A stretch of 64,000 nt of DNA from CAVVKW01 sp963749035 (GCA_963749035.1 CAVVKW010000004.1:1240001-1304000), one strand, 5' to 3'; shown: positions 25,609-33,834, counted from the first letter of the stretch. A program made the numbers and translations. Notes: generated by a model not told the origin, from the letters alone.

Positions 25609-26781
25609 GTGAGCCGAAACAAAGTGGAGACCGACGAACTCAACTCTGCGGACCGACCCCCTCAGCGCATTTGGATCGTCGCCGGCGAAAACAGCGGCGA
25701 CACCCGCGCTGCCGAAGTCATGCGAAGCGTTCAGCAGCTGGCTCCCTCCGTCGAGTTCATGGGCGCGGGCGGCCCCCTGATGCAGCCGTATGCCATCGCT
25801 CCGTTCGACGAATGGACTGAAGACGCGGGGGTTCTCGGCCTCTGGGACGTCCTGAAAAACTACGGCTATTTTCGGAAAAAATTTCGCGAGATGCTCCGCG
25901 AAATCGAGATTCAAGCACCGGACGCCATCCTCCTCGTCGATTATCCCGGCTTCAATCTCCGCCTCGCCAAAGCCCTCCGTCGTCGCTTCCCCCTTCTCAA
26001 AATCATCTACTACGTCAGCCCGCAAGTGTGGGCGTGGAATCGTGGGCGCATTCCAAAGATGGCGCGCTGGCTCGACCTCATGCTCTGCATCTTCCCCTTC
26101 GAGAAACCACTCTACGAGCATTCCGGGCTTCCCACCGAGTTCGTCGGGCACCCCTTGATCGAACGCCTCGCGACCGAACACGTCGAAACCTGCCGGGCCG
26201 ACGACCTCGTCGGACTCTTCCCCGGCTCTCGCGAACGCGAAGTGCGCCGCATCTTTCCCGCGATGGCCGGAGCTGCGAAGTTGATCTTGAAAAGCCGACC
26301 GGACATCCGCTTCGAAGCCGCCGCCGCCAACGCCGCCCACGCCGGCCAAATGCGAGGGATTGCCCGCGAGATCGGCATCCCGGTGGAGGTTTCCGTCGGA
26401 GCGTCGCACGTCGTCATGCAGCGAGCCACCGTCGGCTTGGTTGCCTCCGGCACCGCCACCCTCGAAGCGGCCTACTTCGGCCTTCCCTACGCCCTCGTTT
26501 ACCGGATCGCCTGGCTCACCTACGAAGTCGGAAAGCGCCTCGTGAAAGTCCCGCACCTGGGCATCATCAACATCCTCGCGGGACGCGCGGTCGTCCGCGA
26601 ATTCATTCAACACGCCGCCAGCCCAGCCGCCCTCGCTGACGAATGCCTTCGCCTCCTCAACGACGACGCTACCCGCGAGAGGCTCCAGACCGACCTCGCG
26701 AGCGTCGTCGCAACACTCGACGGAGATGGTGCCGCCGACCGCGCCGCGAGGGCCATCATTCAGAAGCTCGGACGGAATTGA
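25609..26781 (+). CDS. lpxB: Lipid-A-disaccharide synthase
   Basis: 390 residues, GT19 family; joins UDP-2,3-diacylglucosamine and lipid X in lipid A synthesis. Landmarks: IWIVAGENSGDTRAAEVM, DAILLVDYPGFNLRLAKALR, YYVSPQVWAWNRGRI, GHPLIERL, LFPGSREREVRRIFPAM, GLVASGTATLEAAYFGLPY. The start is GTG 25609, the only start before the conserved IWIVAGENSGD block. It forms an operon with the upstream oxidoreductase. Presence indicates a lipid A-containing outer membrane. Confidence 0.95.
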   Translation: MSRNKVETDELNSADRPPQRIWIVAGENSGDTRAAEVMRSVQQLAPSVEFMGAGGPLMQPYAIAPFDEWTEDAGVLGLWDVLKNYGYFRKKFREMLREIEIQAPDAILLVDYPGFNLRLAKALRRRFPLLKIIYYVSPQVWAWNRGRIPKMARWLDLMLCIFPFEKPLYEHSGLPTEFVGHPLIERLATEHVETCRADDLVGLFPGSREREVRRIFPAMAGAAKLILKSRPDIRFEAAAANAAHAGQMRGIAREIGIPVEVSVGASHVVMQRATVGLVASGTATLEAAYFGLPYALVYRIAWLTYEVGKRLVKVPHLGIINILAGRAVVREFIQHAASPAALADECLRLLNDDATRERLQTDLASVVATLDGDGAADRAARAIIQKLGRN

Positions 26782-26849
26782 CGGGTTTCTCGAAATTGAG
26801 AATTTGAGTTCTTCAATCCGCGTAATTTTGTAAATCCTGTCAGAAGATC

Positions 26850-27374
26850 ATGCCCGACTTCCCCAAAGACCACCTTGAATCCCTCTGGTCCCCGTGGCGG
26901 GTGGAATACTTCCAGCGCCCCGACGACAGTCCGAAAGACTTTCTCCTCGAAGCCGCGAACACCTCCGACGACGACGCGCACTTCGTGGTCGCCCGCCGGA
27001 AGAGCTGCTTTCTCATGCTCAACCGTTATCCTTACACCGTCGGCCACCTCATGGCCGTGCCCTACCGAAAGCTCGCGAGGATGGAGGATCTCACCGACGA
27101 CGAAGCCCTCGAAATCTGGCATTTAACTCTGCTCGGCCAGCGGCTGCTCCGCCAGGTGGTCAAAGCTCAAGGCTTCAATGTCGGCCTGAACCTCGGCGAA
27201 GCGGGCGGCGCCGGCTGCGCGGATCACCTCCATTGGCACATCGTCCCGAGGTGGACCGGCGACTCCAATTTTATGCCCGTAATCGCAGGGGCCCGCATCA
27301 TGCCGGACGCGCTGACCCGCGTTTACGGAGAGCTCCGCCAAGCGGTGGAAGCGGAAGCGGTCCGCGCCGATTGA
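26850..27374 (+). CDS. HIT-family nucleotide hydrolase/phosphorylase-like protein
   Basis: 174 residues with the HIT motif DHLHWHIVPRW (H-x-H-x-H) near the C-terminus. The N-terminal LWSPWRVEYFQ is typical of the bacterial Ap4A phosphorylase-like HIT subgroup. It probably hydrolyses or phosphorolyses dinucleoside polyphosphates or AMP derivatives. Last protein gene before tRNA-Asn and the prophage. Confidence 0.9.
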   Translation: MPDFPKDHLESLWSPWRVEYFQRPDDSPKDFLLEAANTSDDDAHFVVARRKSCFLMLNRYPYTVGHLMAVPYRKLARMEDLTDDEALEIWHLTLLGQRLLRQVVKAQGFNVGLNLGEAGGAGCADHLHWHIVPRWTGDSNFMPVIAGARIMPDALTRVYGELRQAVEAEAVRAD

Positions 27375-27458
27375 CGTCATTCCACGAATCGGGGAAGAAG
27401 GGGGTTGAATTGTCCCCCGCCACGTGATTTTCTTTCCCGCTCGCGTTCGCGCAGAAAA

Positions 27459-27530
27459 TCCTGAGTAGCTCAGTGGTAGAGCGGTCGGCTGTTAACCGAT
27501 TGGTCGTAGGTTCGAATCCTACCTCAGGAG
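27459..27530 (+). tRNA. tRNA-Asn (anticodon GTT)
   Basis: 72 nt. Acceptor TCCTGAG pairs fully with CTCAGGA, D-arm AGCTCAGTGGTAGAGC, anticodon stem-loop with CTGTTAA, T-arm GTAGGTTCGAATCCTAC. Discriminator G at 27530; CCA is not encoded. A phage-type integrase begins 162 bp downstream, so the 3' half of this gene is the probable attB/attL site. Confidence 0.97.
27500..27530 (+). other. Probable attL core: 3' end of tRNA-Asn
   Basis: The prophage starts immediately downstream of this tRNA 3' end with an integrase reading inward, the standard arrangement for tRNA-targeting phages. The exact crossover core cannot be fixed because the matching attR copy lies beyond 64000. Confidence 0.5.
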
Positions 27531-27691
27531 CGGGTTTGAGGGTTGCGAGATTTACAGGGTAATCCGCCCGAAAACGCTGGATTTATCAGCCTCTCCCGCC
27601 GAATGATCGGCCCAGATTAGTCACGGTCAATCATGCACGGTCAAACCGAAATACTTGTTTTTTCGTCACATTTCGTCACAACCTTTTGTCT

Positions 27692-28825
27692 ATGGCGAAC
27701 GGAACTCAGATCGGCCCTTTTCTAGTCGCGCCATTCCCGGCGCGGAAAAACTGGAAGGTAGAAATCCACAAGAGAGTCTTCGGGAAGACGAAAAGGCGGT
27801 TTTTCTCGGATCAGGGCGCGGCGATGTTGTGGGCAGCGGAGCAGAACAACGAACTCGAAAAGGGTCAGCCGGTGACGCTGGAAAAGGGTCGAGACTCCGC
27901 CGGGTCGGTCTCGGTCTTGGTGGCGAGTTATCTCGCGGACAGGAAAGACGAGGTTACGCCAGGGCAACTTAAGCTCGCTAAAAATCACCTTGGGAAATTC
28001 GACGCGCAATTTGGAGGACTCTCCGCTGACGAAGTTGACCCGTTGACGTGCCGGAATTGGATCAAGAGCTTGCCGCTCGCCCAGAGGTCCAAGCACGGCG
28101 TTTATTCGTCCTGCCGGACGGCCTATCGATGGGCGATGCGTTATGAGTTCGCGACCCGGTCGCCGTTTGAGCGCATGGAGCCGATTCCGAAAGGGGAAGC
28201 GCCCAAGGCGATATTGACGCCCGATGAGATGGATTTCCTGTTGGGACTCGAAATGCGCGACTACGTCCGTGCATGGCTTGTTTTGGGCGGCTTCTGCGGA
28301 CTCCGGCCAATCGAGGTTTCGCGCTCGGATTGGTCGGCGATCAATTGGGAGTCCGGCGAGTTCCGCGTCTCAAAAGATGCGATCAAACGGGATCGAACGC
28401 GAAATCGAGGCATCCGTGAGCGGGTCGTCGAAATGACTCCAGCAGCGTTGCGGTTGCTTCCGCGAGGCTGCATCGGCCCAATTATCCCAGTCGTGGGAAA
28501 TACAATGCAAGATCAGGTCCGGAGATTGGCCGTTGCACTTGCCCGTAAACGCGGGGAAGCCATTCCAAAAAAGCAAGTCGTCCGTCACGAGAGGTCCGTT
28601 CTGATCGAATCGGCGCGCTGGCCTCACGATTGCCTCCGGCACTCAGCCGCGACTTACATGCTCTCGTTTAAAGGAGACGCTGGCCCCGTCGCCAAGTGGC
28701 TAGGTCACACGACAACGAAGATGTTGCACGACAATTACGCCCGCGGGGACGTGTCACGAGCCCAAGCGGAATCGTGGTGGGGAATGGGCGAGGCGAGCAA
28801 TGTCGTCGCATTCAATGCGGCGTAG
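27692..28825 (+). CDS. int: Phage tyrosine integrase
   Basis: 377 residues from ATG 27692 (MANGTQIGPFLVAP; a TTG two codons earlier is possible). N-terminal arm-binding-like and SAM-like core domain, then the catalytic domain: Arg in GGFCGLRPIEVSR, His-x-x-Arg in HDCLRHSAATY, His in WLGHTTTKML, Tyr in LHDNYARGD. It catalyses site-specific insertion and excision, here most likely at the adjacent tRNA-Asn. Two copies of TTTCGTCACA stand in tandem at 27661-27680 just upstream, possibly integrase arm sites. Its stop is 3 bp from the convergent 28829 gene. Confidence 0.93.
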   Translation: MANGTQIGPFLVAPFPARKNWKVEIHKRVFGKTKRRFFSDQGAAMLWAAEQNNELEKGQPVTLEKGRDSAGSVSVLVASYLADRKDEVTPGQLKLAKNHLGKFDAQFGGLSADEVDPLTCRNWIKSLPLAQRSKHGVYSSCRTAYRWAMRYEFATRSPFERMEPIPKGEAPKAILTPDEMDFLLGLEMRDYVRAWLVLGGFCGLRPIEVSRSDWSAINWESGEFRVSKDAIKRDRTRNRGIRERVVEMTPAALRLLPRGCIGPIIPVVGNTMQDQVRRLAVALARKRGEAIPKKQVVRHERSVLIESARWPHDCLRHSAATYMLSFKGDAGPVAKWLGHTTTKMLHDNYARGDVSRAQAESWWGMGEASNVVAFNAA

Positions 28826-28828
28826 CAC

Positions 28829-29173
28829 TCACAGCCGAACGGCACCGTCAGGCTTCGCCCACTCGTGTTCGTCAAGCCACCGCTCGGCTCGGTCCCAATG
28901 CTCTTGCCCGGCCATCGCGTTGACCAAACGCCACGCCTCTTGCATCGCATCCTCGAGTCGGCGCACCTCCGGAATGGCCCATTTGAGGTAAATCGCCCCG
29001 TCAAGCGCCTCCTCGTAGGCGTGTTGGAGTCGATCAGGCAGGTCAGCCGGATTATCCGCCACGGTCATCCCGTATTTAGCAACGCCGCCTCTTTGGCGGG
29101 CCGCAATGTCCTCGCAGACGGATGCCTCGATCCCAGTCGGCTCCCGGTGGGCCTCGATGTTATTCGCGTTCAT
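28829..29173 (-). CDS. Phage hypothetical protein (last gene of early operon)
   Basis: 114 residues from ATG 29173 (MNANNIEAHREPTG), chosen because it begins 5 bp after the dnaC-like stop. The core is RQRGGVAKYGMTVADNP, then LQHAYEEALDGAIYLKWAI, a conserved segment I associate with small phage replication-region proteins. No catalytic motif is recognised. It is the terminal gene of the leftward early operon. Confidence 0.6.
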   Translation of the reverse strand: MNANNIEAHREPTGIEASVCEDIAARQRGGVAKYGMTVADNPADLPDRLQHAYEEALDGAIYLKWAIPEVRRLEDAMQEAWRLVNAMAGQEHWDRAERWLDEHEWAKPDGAVRL

Positions 29174-29178
29174 CACAG

Positions 29179-29895
29179 CTATGCAGCCCTCCGGATAGGG
29201 GCCTGTAGCCGGTAACTCGGCCAATCACACACGATCAACCCGCCCGTCTCCTCCGCGCGGCTGACAATGCTCGGGTTGATTTTCTCGCGAACGGCCGTCT
29301 CGTTGAGGTTCGCGATGAGGATTGTGGTCAGCATCGCATCGTAGCGGTGGTCGATGATGTTGACCAGCGTCCGCCCTTCCCAATCCGAATCCCCGCGCTC
29401 GTGGAACTCGTCGAGGACCAGGTATCCGCAGCGGCGGTATTTGTTGAGAATGTCGTTTTCGGTTCCAATGGACTTTCCGCCATCATTCCACGTCTGTTTG
29501 ATCTCGCCGATCAGGTCCGTCGTCTTCCGGTAGTGTCCCACCGCCTTGCCCGCTTGGACGCGCTGGGAGGCCCACCACGTTGCCATCTGCGTCTTCCCGG
29601 GGCCACGGTCACCGATCAGCAGCAAAAGGGCGTCCCCAGCCATTACACACGATTCCAGGGCCATCGCCTTGTCGAAACTCGGGCCGTGCATGGCCGCCAG
29701 GTTGCGACGGTGCCGAGCCGGGAACTGCCCCTTCTTCAACGCTGCGTCGATTTCCTTGGGTCCGATCCAGATCTCCGCTTGCCGCTCGCGTTCCGGGTCC
29801 GCCTCACAGTCGGCGGAGACCATCGCCTGCAGTCGACTCGCGGCCTGTAATGCTTCGGTCCCGATCCGCTTCGCTTCGTTGCTCTTGTTTTCCAT
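29179..29895 (-). CDS. DnaC/IstB-like helicase-loader ATPase
   Basis: 238 residues from ATG 29895. AAA+ ATPase: Walker A-like LIGDRGPGKTQMA, Walker B YLVLDEFHERGD, sensor region TTILIANLNETAV, C-terminal Arg-rich SIVSRAEETGG. This matches DnaC/DnaI-like proteins that load the replicative helicase. The N-terminal 90 residues are helical. It overlaps the preceding replication-protein gene by 92 bp in another frame, typical of compact phage replication modules (initiator plus loader). Confidence 0.85.
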   Translation of the reverse strand: MENKSNEAKRIGTEALQAASRLQAMVSADCEADPERERQAEIWIGPKEIDAALKKGQFPARHRRNLAAMHGPSFDKAMALESCVMAGDALLLLIGDRGPGKTQMATWWASQRVQAGKAVGHYRKTTDLIGEIKQTWNDGGKSIGTENDILNKYRRCGYLVLDEFHERGDSDWEGRTLVNIIDHRYDAMLTTILIANLNETAVREKINPSIVSRAEETGGLIVCDWPSYRLQAPIRRAA

Positions 29896-30574
29896 GTCGA
29901 TTTCCTCCAGTTGACGCCGCGGGCGGGCCGCTCGGCCTCCCGTCAGCGTCCCATTTTGCCTTGATGCGGTTGAGCACCGCGCTCCAGTTCGAGATCGGAC
30001 GACGGTTGTAGTCGAGCCAGCCACAGCCCTCCATTTCGTCGAACCAATCGCGAGCCTTCCACTCCGCCAAGGCGATCATTTCAGCCCGCGACTTCACCGC
30101 CGCCCACGGCGGCCACTCCCCGACATGGGGAGGCGCAGCCTCGCGCGTGGGTGGGTGGGCTGCTGTATTTGTATTCTCTACTCTTCTCTTCTCTGGTAAC
30201 GCTTCTGTAACGCTGGGACCGTTACAGTTTTCCGCTCGTGTTTTCTCGACGCGTTTCTTTGTAAGTGCCCGAGACTTAGCGGTTTGGCCGTTGTGCCGGT
30301 CGAAGTGGGGGATCGCAAACGAGCCTGAGCGGGCTTGCAACCAGCCAACATCGAGGAGCGCATCGGCGAATCCAATCTGGAACGTCACGCGGTCGATGAG
30401 TTTTTTTGTAACGCTCACAGCGTTACCGTCGAGGGCCTGTTGGTCGGCCCAAATCCAAAATCGAATCAGCTTTCCAACGACGGCATCGGGGTCCACGTCC
30501 AGCACCGTCGCAATGCGGTCGACCTCCGGCTTGTCGGGCGTCGTCGTCTCAAATTTGATCCAGTCTCCAGCCAT
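29804..30574 (-). CDS. Phage replication protein (winged-helix/DnaD-like N-terminus)
   Basis: 256 residues from ATG 30574, which overlaps the stop of the upstream nuclease gene (ATGA). The N-terminal GDWIKFETTTPDKPEVDRIA resembles phage replication initiators; the middle is a Lys/Arg-rich linker with several Thr/Ala runs; the C-terminal NWSAVLNRIKAKWDADGRP is a conserved helix also seen in such initiators. Together with the downstream DnaC-like loader it should form the origin-recognition pair. DNA-binding is inferred from context. Confidence 0.65.
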   Translation of the reverse strand: MAGDWIKFETTTPDKPEVDRIATVLDVDPDAVVGKLIRFWIWADQQALDGNAVSVTKKLIDRVTFQIGFADALLDVGWLQARSGSFAIPHFDRHNGQTAKSRALTKKRVEKTRAENCNGPSVTEALPEKRRVENTNTAAHPPTREAAPPHVGEWPPWAAVKSRAEMIALAEWKARDWFDEMEGCGWLDYNRRPISNWSAVLNRIKAKWDADGRPSGPPAASTGGNRHGKQEQRSEADRDRSITGRESTAGDGLRRL

Positions 30575-30996
30575 CAACCCACCTCCCCGTCTGTCAAAGC
30601 ATTCAAAATTGCCAACCCCTCGGCGTAGCTTCGCACCACGTCCACGCGCCATCCGTCGGCCCGCATCGCCTCGTGAGCGGCCACCTGCTCGGCCCGAGGG
30701 TGCTGGCCCGGCATTTTAACCTCCCACGCCACCGCCCCGGCGCGCCCCGGCACCGAAAAGAGAATGTCCGGCGTCCCCACGGCAATCGTGCTCTTGCGGT
30801 CGGTCCGAGGCCGGATCACCCACTTCACCCCCCGGCGGCGCAACAGCGCTTCGAGCTGCCCCTGGAGCTGCTTTTCACTTTTCGCGTCGGCTACCCGAGC
30901 TGCCGCAGCGTCGAATTGACCAGCCAGCCGCGCTGGATCCAGCCTGGGATTTAGCGCCCGCACGTCGGGGCTGGCGTGTTTCCAGATCGCGCTCAC
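30574..30996 (-). CDS. VRR-NUC domain nuclease
   Basis: 140 residues. VRR-NUC (PD-(D/E)XK superfamily) features: KQLQGQLEALLRRRGVKWV, GTPDILFSVPGRAGAVAWEVKMPG (the D...ExK active site), HPRAEQVAAHEAMRADGWRV. Such phage-encoded stand-alone nucleases process branched DNA, for example as Holliday-junction resolvases. It is translationally coupled to the integron-type integrase upstream (ATGA-type overlap at 30993-30996) and to the replication protein downstream. Confidence 0.88.
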   Translation of the reverse strand: MSAIWKHASPDVRALNPRLDPARLAGQFDAAAARVADAKSEKQLQGQLEALLRRRGVKWVIRPRTDRKSTIAVGTPDILFSVPGRAGAVAWEVKMPGQHPRAEQVAAHEAMRADGWRVDVVRSYAEGLAILNALTDGEVG

Positions 30997-32039
30997 GTGC
31001 CCACCTCCCGCAGCGGCTCGGGCAACGCCGGTGCCGCGAAATCCACGACGTTATCCGGTCGCCGATCCAGCGGGCTCCGCACCCGCTTCGAGAGATTGGC
31101 AACATGAAGATAGATCATCGTCGTGCTCACGTCCGAATGGCCCAACATCTCCTGCACCACTCGGATGTCGTAGCCATTCTCCAACAAATGCGTCGCGTAG
31201 GAGTGCCGCAGCGTGTGGCACGTCGCTCGCTTAGTCAGCCGCGCCAATGTCACCGCTACCTTTACCGCTTTCTGAACCGTGTTTTCGTGGATATGATGCC
31301 GCCGGATCGTCCGGTTGGGGCATTCAGGATCGACGGCCCGGGACTTCGCCGGAAACACGTATTGCCACCCCCACTCTTTCGCCGCCGCTGGCCACTTCCG
31401 GCCCAATGCGTCCGGCAGGTAGACCGCGCCATATCCCGCGTTCAAGTCCCGCTGATGCACCAGCCGAATCCGCGCCTCAAGATCATGTAGCGCCGGAATG
31501 ACCTCCATTGGCAACGGAACCATCCGGTCTTTTCCGCCTTTCCCATTGCGAATAGTCAGTTCCAATCGCGCAAAATCGATGTCCTTCCAGCGCAATCGGC
31601 AGCACTCCATAAGCCGGAGCCCGCCCCCATACATGAGTTTTCCCATGATTTGATAGCCGCCCTCCAATGCATTCAGGACCGCCCACGTCTCATCAACAGA
31701 GAGAACAACGGGGACATGCACGCGTTTTTCTGGCGTAGCTTTTAGCCCCCACGGGGCGGTTTCCAGCTCGAGGAAATCGCCTAGGAATCGAGCAAGCGCC
31801 GACTTCACTTGGTTGTGAGTTTTCGGCCCAATCTTCCGGTCGACGACGAGGTGATCGATAAATTCGCGGACGTGGTGAGCTTGAGTTGCACGGGGATCGA
31901 ATCCGCGATGGAAATCGACAAATCGAATTGCCCAACGGACATAGCTCTCACGGGTCCGCCGAGCTTTGCCTTGGACTTTCAAAAACGCGCTGAACTTGTC
32001 GCCCCGTTCTGGCTTTGTTTGGAATTCGCGTGTTATCAT
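30993..32039 (-). CDS. Integron-type tyrosine recombinase (IntI-like) inside the phage early operon
   Basis: 348 residues from ATG 32039 (MITREFQTKPERG); a longer frame from TTG 32135 adds 32 residues (a Shine-Dalgarno AAAGGAG lies near 32170). Tyrosine-recombinase residues: Arg in GGGLRLMECCRLRW, HTLRHSYATHLL, His in MLGHSDVSTTMIY and its Tyr. The IntI-specific insertion between boxes is present: YLPDALGRKWPAAAKEWGW, YVFPA, then VDP and RRHHIHENTVQKAVK, as is the C-terminal VRSPLD. These separate IntI from XerC/D and phage integrases. IntI folds single-stranded attC hairpins and recombines them. Its gene is coupled by a 4-bp overlap to VRR-NUC, so it is transcribed with phage replication genes. 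The attC-like sites are just upstream. Confidence 0.92.
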   Translation of the reverse strand: MITREFQTKPERGDKFSAFLKVQGKARRTRESYVRWAIRFVDFHRGFDPRATQAHHVREFIDHLVVDRKIGPKTHNQVKSALARFLGDFLELETAPWGLKATPEKRVHVPVVLSVDETWAVLNALEGGYQIMGKLMYGGGLRLMECCRLRWKDIDFARLELTIRNGKGGKDRMVPLPMEVIPALHDLEARIRLVHQRDLNAGYGAVYLPDALGRKWPAAAKEWGWQYVFPAKSRAVDPECPNRTIRRHHIHENTVQKAVKVAVTLARLTKRATCHTLRHSYATHLLENGYDIRVVQEMLGHSDVSTTMIYLHVANLSKRVRSPLDRRPDNVVDFAAPALPEPLREVGT

Positions 32040-32418
32040 AGAATTTATTCCATCCACTATCTGATGGACAGAATGAAATGCGGCTTCTTCATATGCGAGG
32101 GCGAAGGAATGAAATCCGGCCGTAATCGTCTGCAAGGCGTTCAGCAGTCATATTGATATTCATCTCCTTTGGATCAGTGTCCCTTCGACGTGGACCTTAG
32201 CCGAGACATGCACACTTCCGGTTGCTGGAGAGCTCATCGACCGCCGCGACGGTAACCTGTATGCCACGGGCAAATGCGTGCAAAAGACCATCAATCGTTC
32301 GCCGTGTGTTGTCGTGTCGCGTCGATGAGCGCATCATCGAAGGTTTGCTACCTCGATTGCAGGCGGCGGTTCAATCAAGGTCCGTGAGCTTGACGTCCAG
32401 CGAGACGGCAGCCAACCC
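32040..32418. other. Non-coding leader of the IntI-like gene (possible attI region)
   Basis: No complete gene. It includes a 24-codon minus-strand ORF (32163-32089) with a strong AAAGGAG ribosome site that overlaps the intI frame, perhaps a leader peptide or the real translation entry, and an 11-bp direct repeat GAGCTTGACGT at 32386-32396 and 32519-32529. By analogy with integrons, an attI site would sit between intI and the first attC-like element, but I see no unambiguous one. Confidence 0.4.
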
Positions 32419-32487
32419 CTAGATTTCGCCGCCCGGGTTCCGTCTCAGATGCTCGCGATAGATCTCCAGCAGATTCACAATCCGTAG
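32419..32487 (-). pseudogene. Start-less small ORF ahead of the IntI gene
   Basis: The minus frame reads LRIVNLLEIYREHLRRNPGG and ends EI-stop at 32419. The amphipathic, Arg-rich helix looks coding, but no in-frame start codon exists: upstream lie an attC-like palindrome and, further on, TGA. It may be a cassette gene whose ATG was lost at a recombination boundary. Confidence 0.4.
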
Positions 32488-32534
32488 CTCGCCGCCCGTT
32501 GAGGCGGGAGGGTGGCTGGAGCTTGACGTTAGAG
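32476..32534 (-). repeat. Weak attC-like element 3 (degenerate)
   Basis: On the minus strand, CTCTAAC (R''-like core, 32534-32528) follows the stop of the 119-residue gene by about 9 bp. AGCTC-ca-GCC then pairs with GGC-GAGCT around a CCCG/CGGG loop. The expected GTTRRRY partner core is poor (GATTGTG, 32482-32476), so this is either decayed or coincidental. Confidence 0.35.
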
Positions 32535-32543
32535 CCTTTGAGG

Positions 32544-32903
32544 TTATTGCCAGTTTTCATTTGGGCACCCATCGACATGTCTGAAGATCGACACGACATG
32601 ATCGCCGCAAGTTGGGCACCGATCTTTTTTGACCGGAATCCTGTGTAGTCGGTCGATTTCGGCGACAATCAGCGCGCCAGCTTTTGCCAAGCTGCGCTCT
32701 CGGCTGTCGCTTGGTTTCCACGATTCGGCGGACCACGGCCACAGTCGCTCGCAGTCCGTAAGCGACCAATTCGAGAGGGCATAGCATCCAGCAGCGGCGG
32801 CAATTTCCCCGTTGACATGCTCATCGTCGTGCTCAGGCGTATAGCCCTCCGCGTTGATTTGTCGCTCGCGTTCTTCGGTGATTAGTTCGATTCCAGTTTT
32901 CAT
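32544..32903 (-). CDS. Conserved small phage protein with zinc-ribbon-like C-terminus
   Basis: 119 residues. N-terminal IELITEERERQINAEGYTPE and DDEHVNGEIAAAAGCYAL, then LAKAGALIVAEIDRLHR, is a pattern widespread in phage accessory proteins of unknown role. The C-terminus adds CPTCGDHVVSIFRHVDGCP, a possible metal site. The start codon lies 32 bp from attC-like element 1 and the stop is followed by a CTCTAAC core, so the gene is laid out like an integron cassette. Confidence 0.7.
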   Translation of the reverse strand: MKTGIELITEERERQINAEGYTPEHDDEHVNGEIAAAAGCYALSNWSLTDCERLWPWSAESWKPSDSRERSLAKAGALIVAEIDRLHRIPVKKDRCPTCGDHVVSIFRHVDGCPNENWQ

Positions 32904-32934
32904 ATTTTGATAGGTTTGGTTTTAGTAGTTCGGG

Positions 32935-32991
32935 CTCTAACAAGGCGCAGCAGCCAACCGCCTCGCGGGGCTCTGCTTGTTTACGTTATGG
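32935..32991. repeat. attC-like recombination site 1 (57 bp)
   Basis: Read on the plus strand: CTCTAAC core (32935-32941), spacer AAGGC, GCAG-c-AGCC, a CCGC-CTC-GCGG tip, GGCT-CTGC, spacer, GTTATGG core (32985-32991). The arms pair with one extrahelical base in the left arm, as in attC sites of integrons, and 57 bp is at the short end of the attC range. It separates the Dcm-type methylase stop (17 bp away) from the next gene. Confidence 0.7.
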
Positions 32992-33007
32992 GTTTGAGTG
33001 TGCGGAG

Positions 33008-33799
33008 TCATGCGGAGCGGTGGCAGTGCTTGACGTTCGCAATACAAAAAGCCGCTTCTGCGATATGGCGCGTGTATGCAGGCGGAATGCACTCTTTCAG
33101 CCCGTCGCAGGACATCCATCCGATGCCGTAGGCGAGCGGGGCGTTCTTCACCGACTTCGGGGCGATACCCAGCGCGTGCCGTTTGGCGCGGCTGGCCTTG
33201 CTTGCCGTCGTCACCAGCAGGGGCATTTCCGAGTGGTCGACAGGCGCAGGCGCCGCAACCGGGAAAGAGTCCAAGCACCGTCGTCCGGCAGGGCGTCCGA
33301 GGGGCATTGAGGTCACCAGGCAGCACGACCAAGCGACGGGGTTTGCTTCAAACCACCTGTGACGGCGAGTCCGTAGCCCGAACATCGACCCACAGAGCAT
33401 CACCGGATTTTCCAGTTCATGCCGCGCCCCTTGGACGTTCTCGATCACGTAGGGTTTGCCGCGTCCTTTCAGCATCTCCCGCAGTTGCGGGATCAGCTTC
33501 GGATACTTGTCCTTGTGGTCGGCTGGCGTAAGGTGGCTGTATCCTTGGCACGGCGGGCTTGCGTGGATCATGTCGTATTCGTGGCCGTGCGCTTCCAGAT
33601 AAGCCAGCGCGTCCCCTTGCGTGAAGCTGAACGGGTAACGGGGCTGTGGTTCGATGTCCACGCCATGCACGGTCATTCCGGCCAGCGCGTAGCCCATGCC
33701 TGCCCCGCCTTCGCAGCAGAACAAATCAAGAAGGCGAACAAGGCGGTGGACTGAACCACTACCCGCCGCAACGTCTGTTTCGAGTTCAAGAGTCTTCAT
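33008..33799 (-). CDS. DNA (cytosine-5)-methyltransferase-type methylase, phage-borne
   Basis: 263 residues from ATG 33799. SAM-binding motif I RLLDLFCCEGGAGMGYALAG; catalytic motif IV IHASPPCQGYSHL with the PCQ cysteine; motif VI GKPYVIENVQG; motif VIII RTRRHRWFE; C-terminal IGWMSCDGLKECIPPAYT. Phage methylases of this kind protect phage DNA from host restriction. The first 24 residues (MKTLELETDVAAGSGS...) are encoded within attC-like site 2, directly before the conserved RLLDLF start, so the original ATG seems to have been replaced. The gene ends 17 bp before attC-like site 1. Confidence 0.88.
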   Translation of the reverse strand: MKTLELETDVAAGSGSVHRLVRLLDLFCCEGGAGMGYALAGMTVHGVDIEPQPRYPFSFTQGDALAYLEAHGHEYDMIHASPPCQGYSHLTPADHKDKYPKLIPQLREMLKGRGKPYVIENVQGARHELENPVMLCGSMFGLRTRRHRWFEANPVAWSCCLVTSMPLGRPAGRRCLDSFPVAAPAPVDHSEMPLLVTTASKASRAKRHALGIAPKSVKNAPLAYGIGWMSCDGLKECIPPAYTRHIAEAAFCIANVKHCHRSA

Positions 33800-33834
33800 T
33801 GGCGGGTAGTGGTCAGTCACCTTTAGCGTTAGCC
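33733..33834. repeat. attC-like recombination site 2 (102 bp), overlapping the methylase start
   Basis: Plus strand: GGCGAAC core (33733-33739), AAGGCG, then GTGGACTGAACCACTACCCGCC, a 33-nt loop, GGCGGGTAGTGGTCAGTCACC, spacer, GTTAGCC core (33828-33834). The arms pair over about 20 bp with exactly two extra bases in the left arm, as in attC sites where unpaired bases set recombination polarity. On the minus strand the previous gene's stop codon TAA falls inside the core GGCTAAC, and the methylase ATG lies in the loop. Confidence 0.75.

Noticed and set aside
32089..32163. 24-residue leader ORF upstream of the IntI-like gene
   Set aside because: It has a good ribosome site but overlaps the integrase frame and has no sign of conservation; listed only as part of the leader region.
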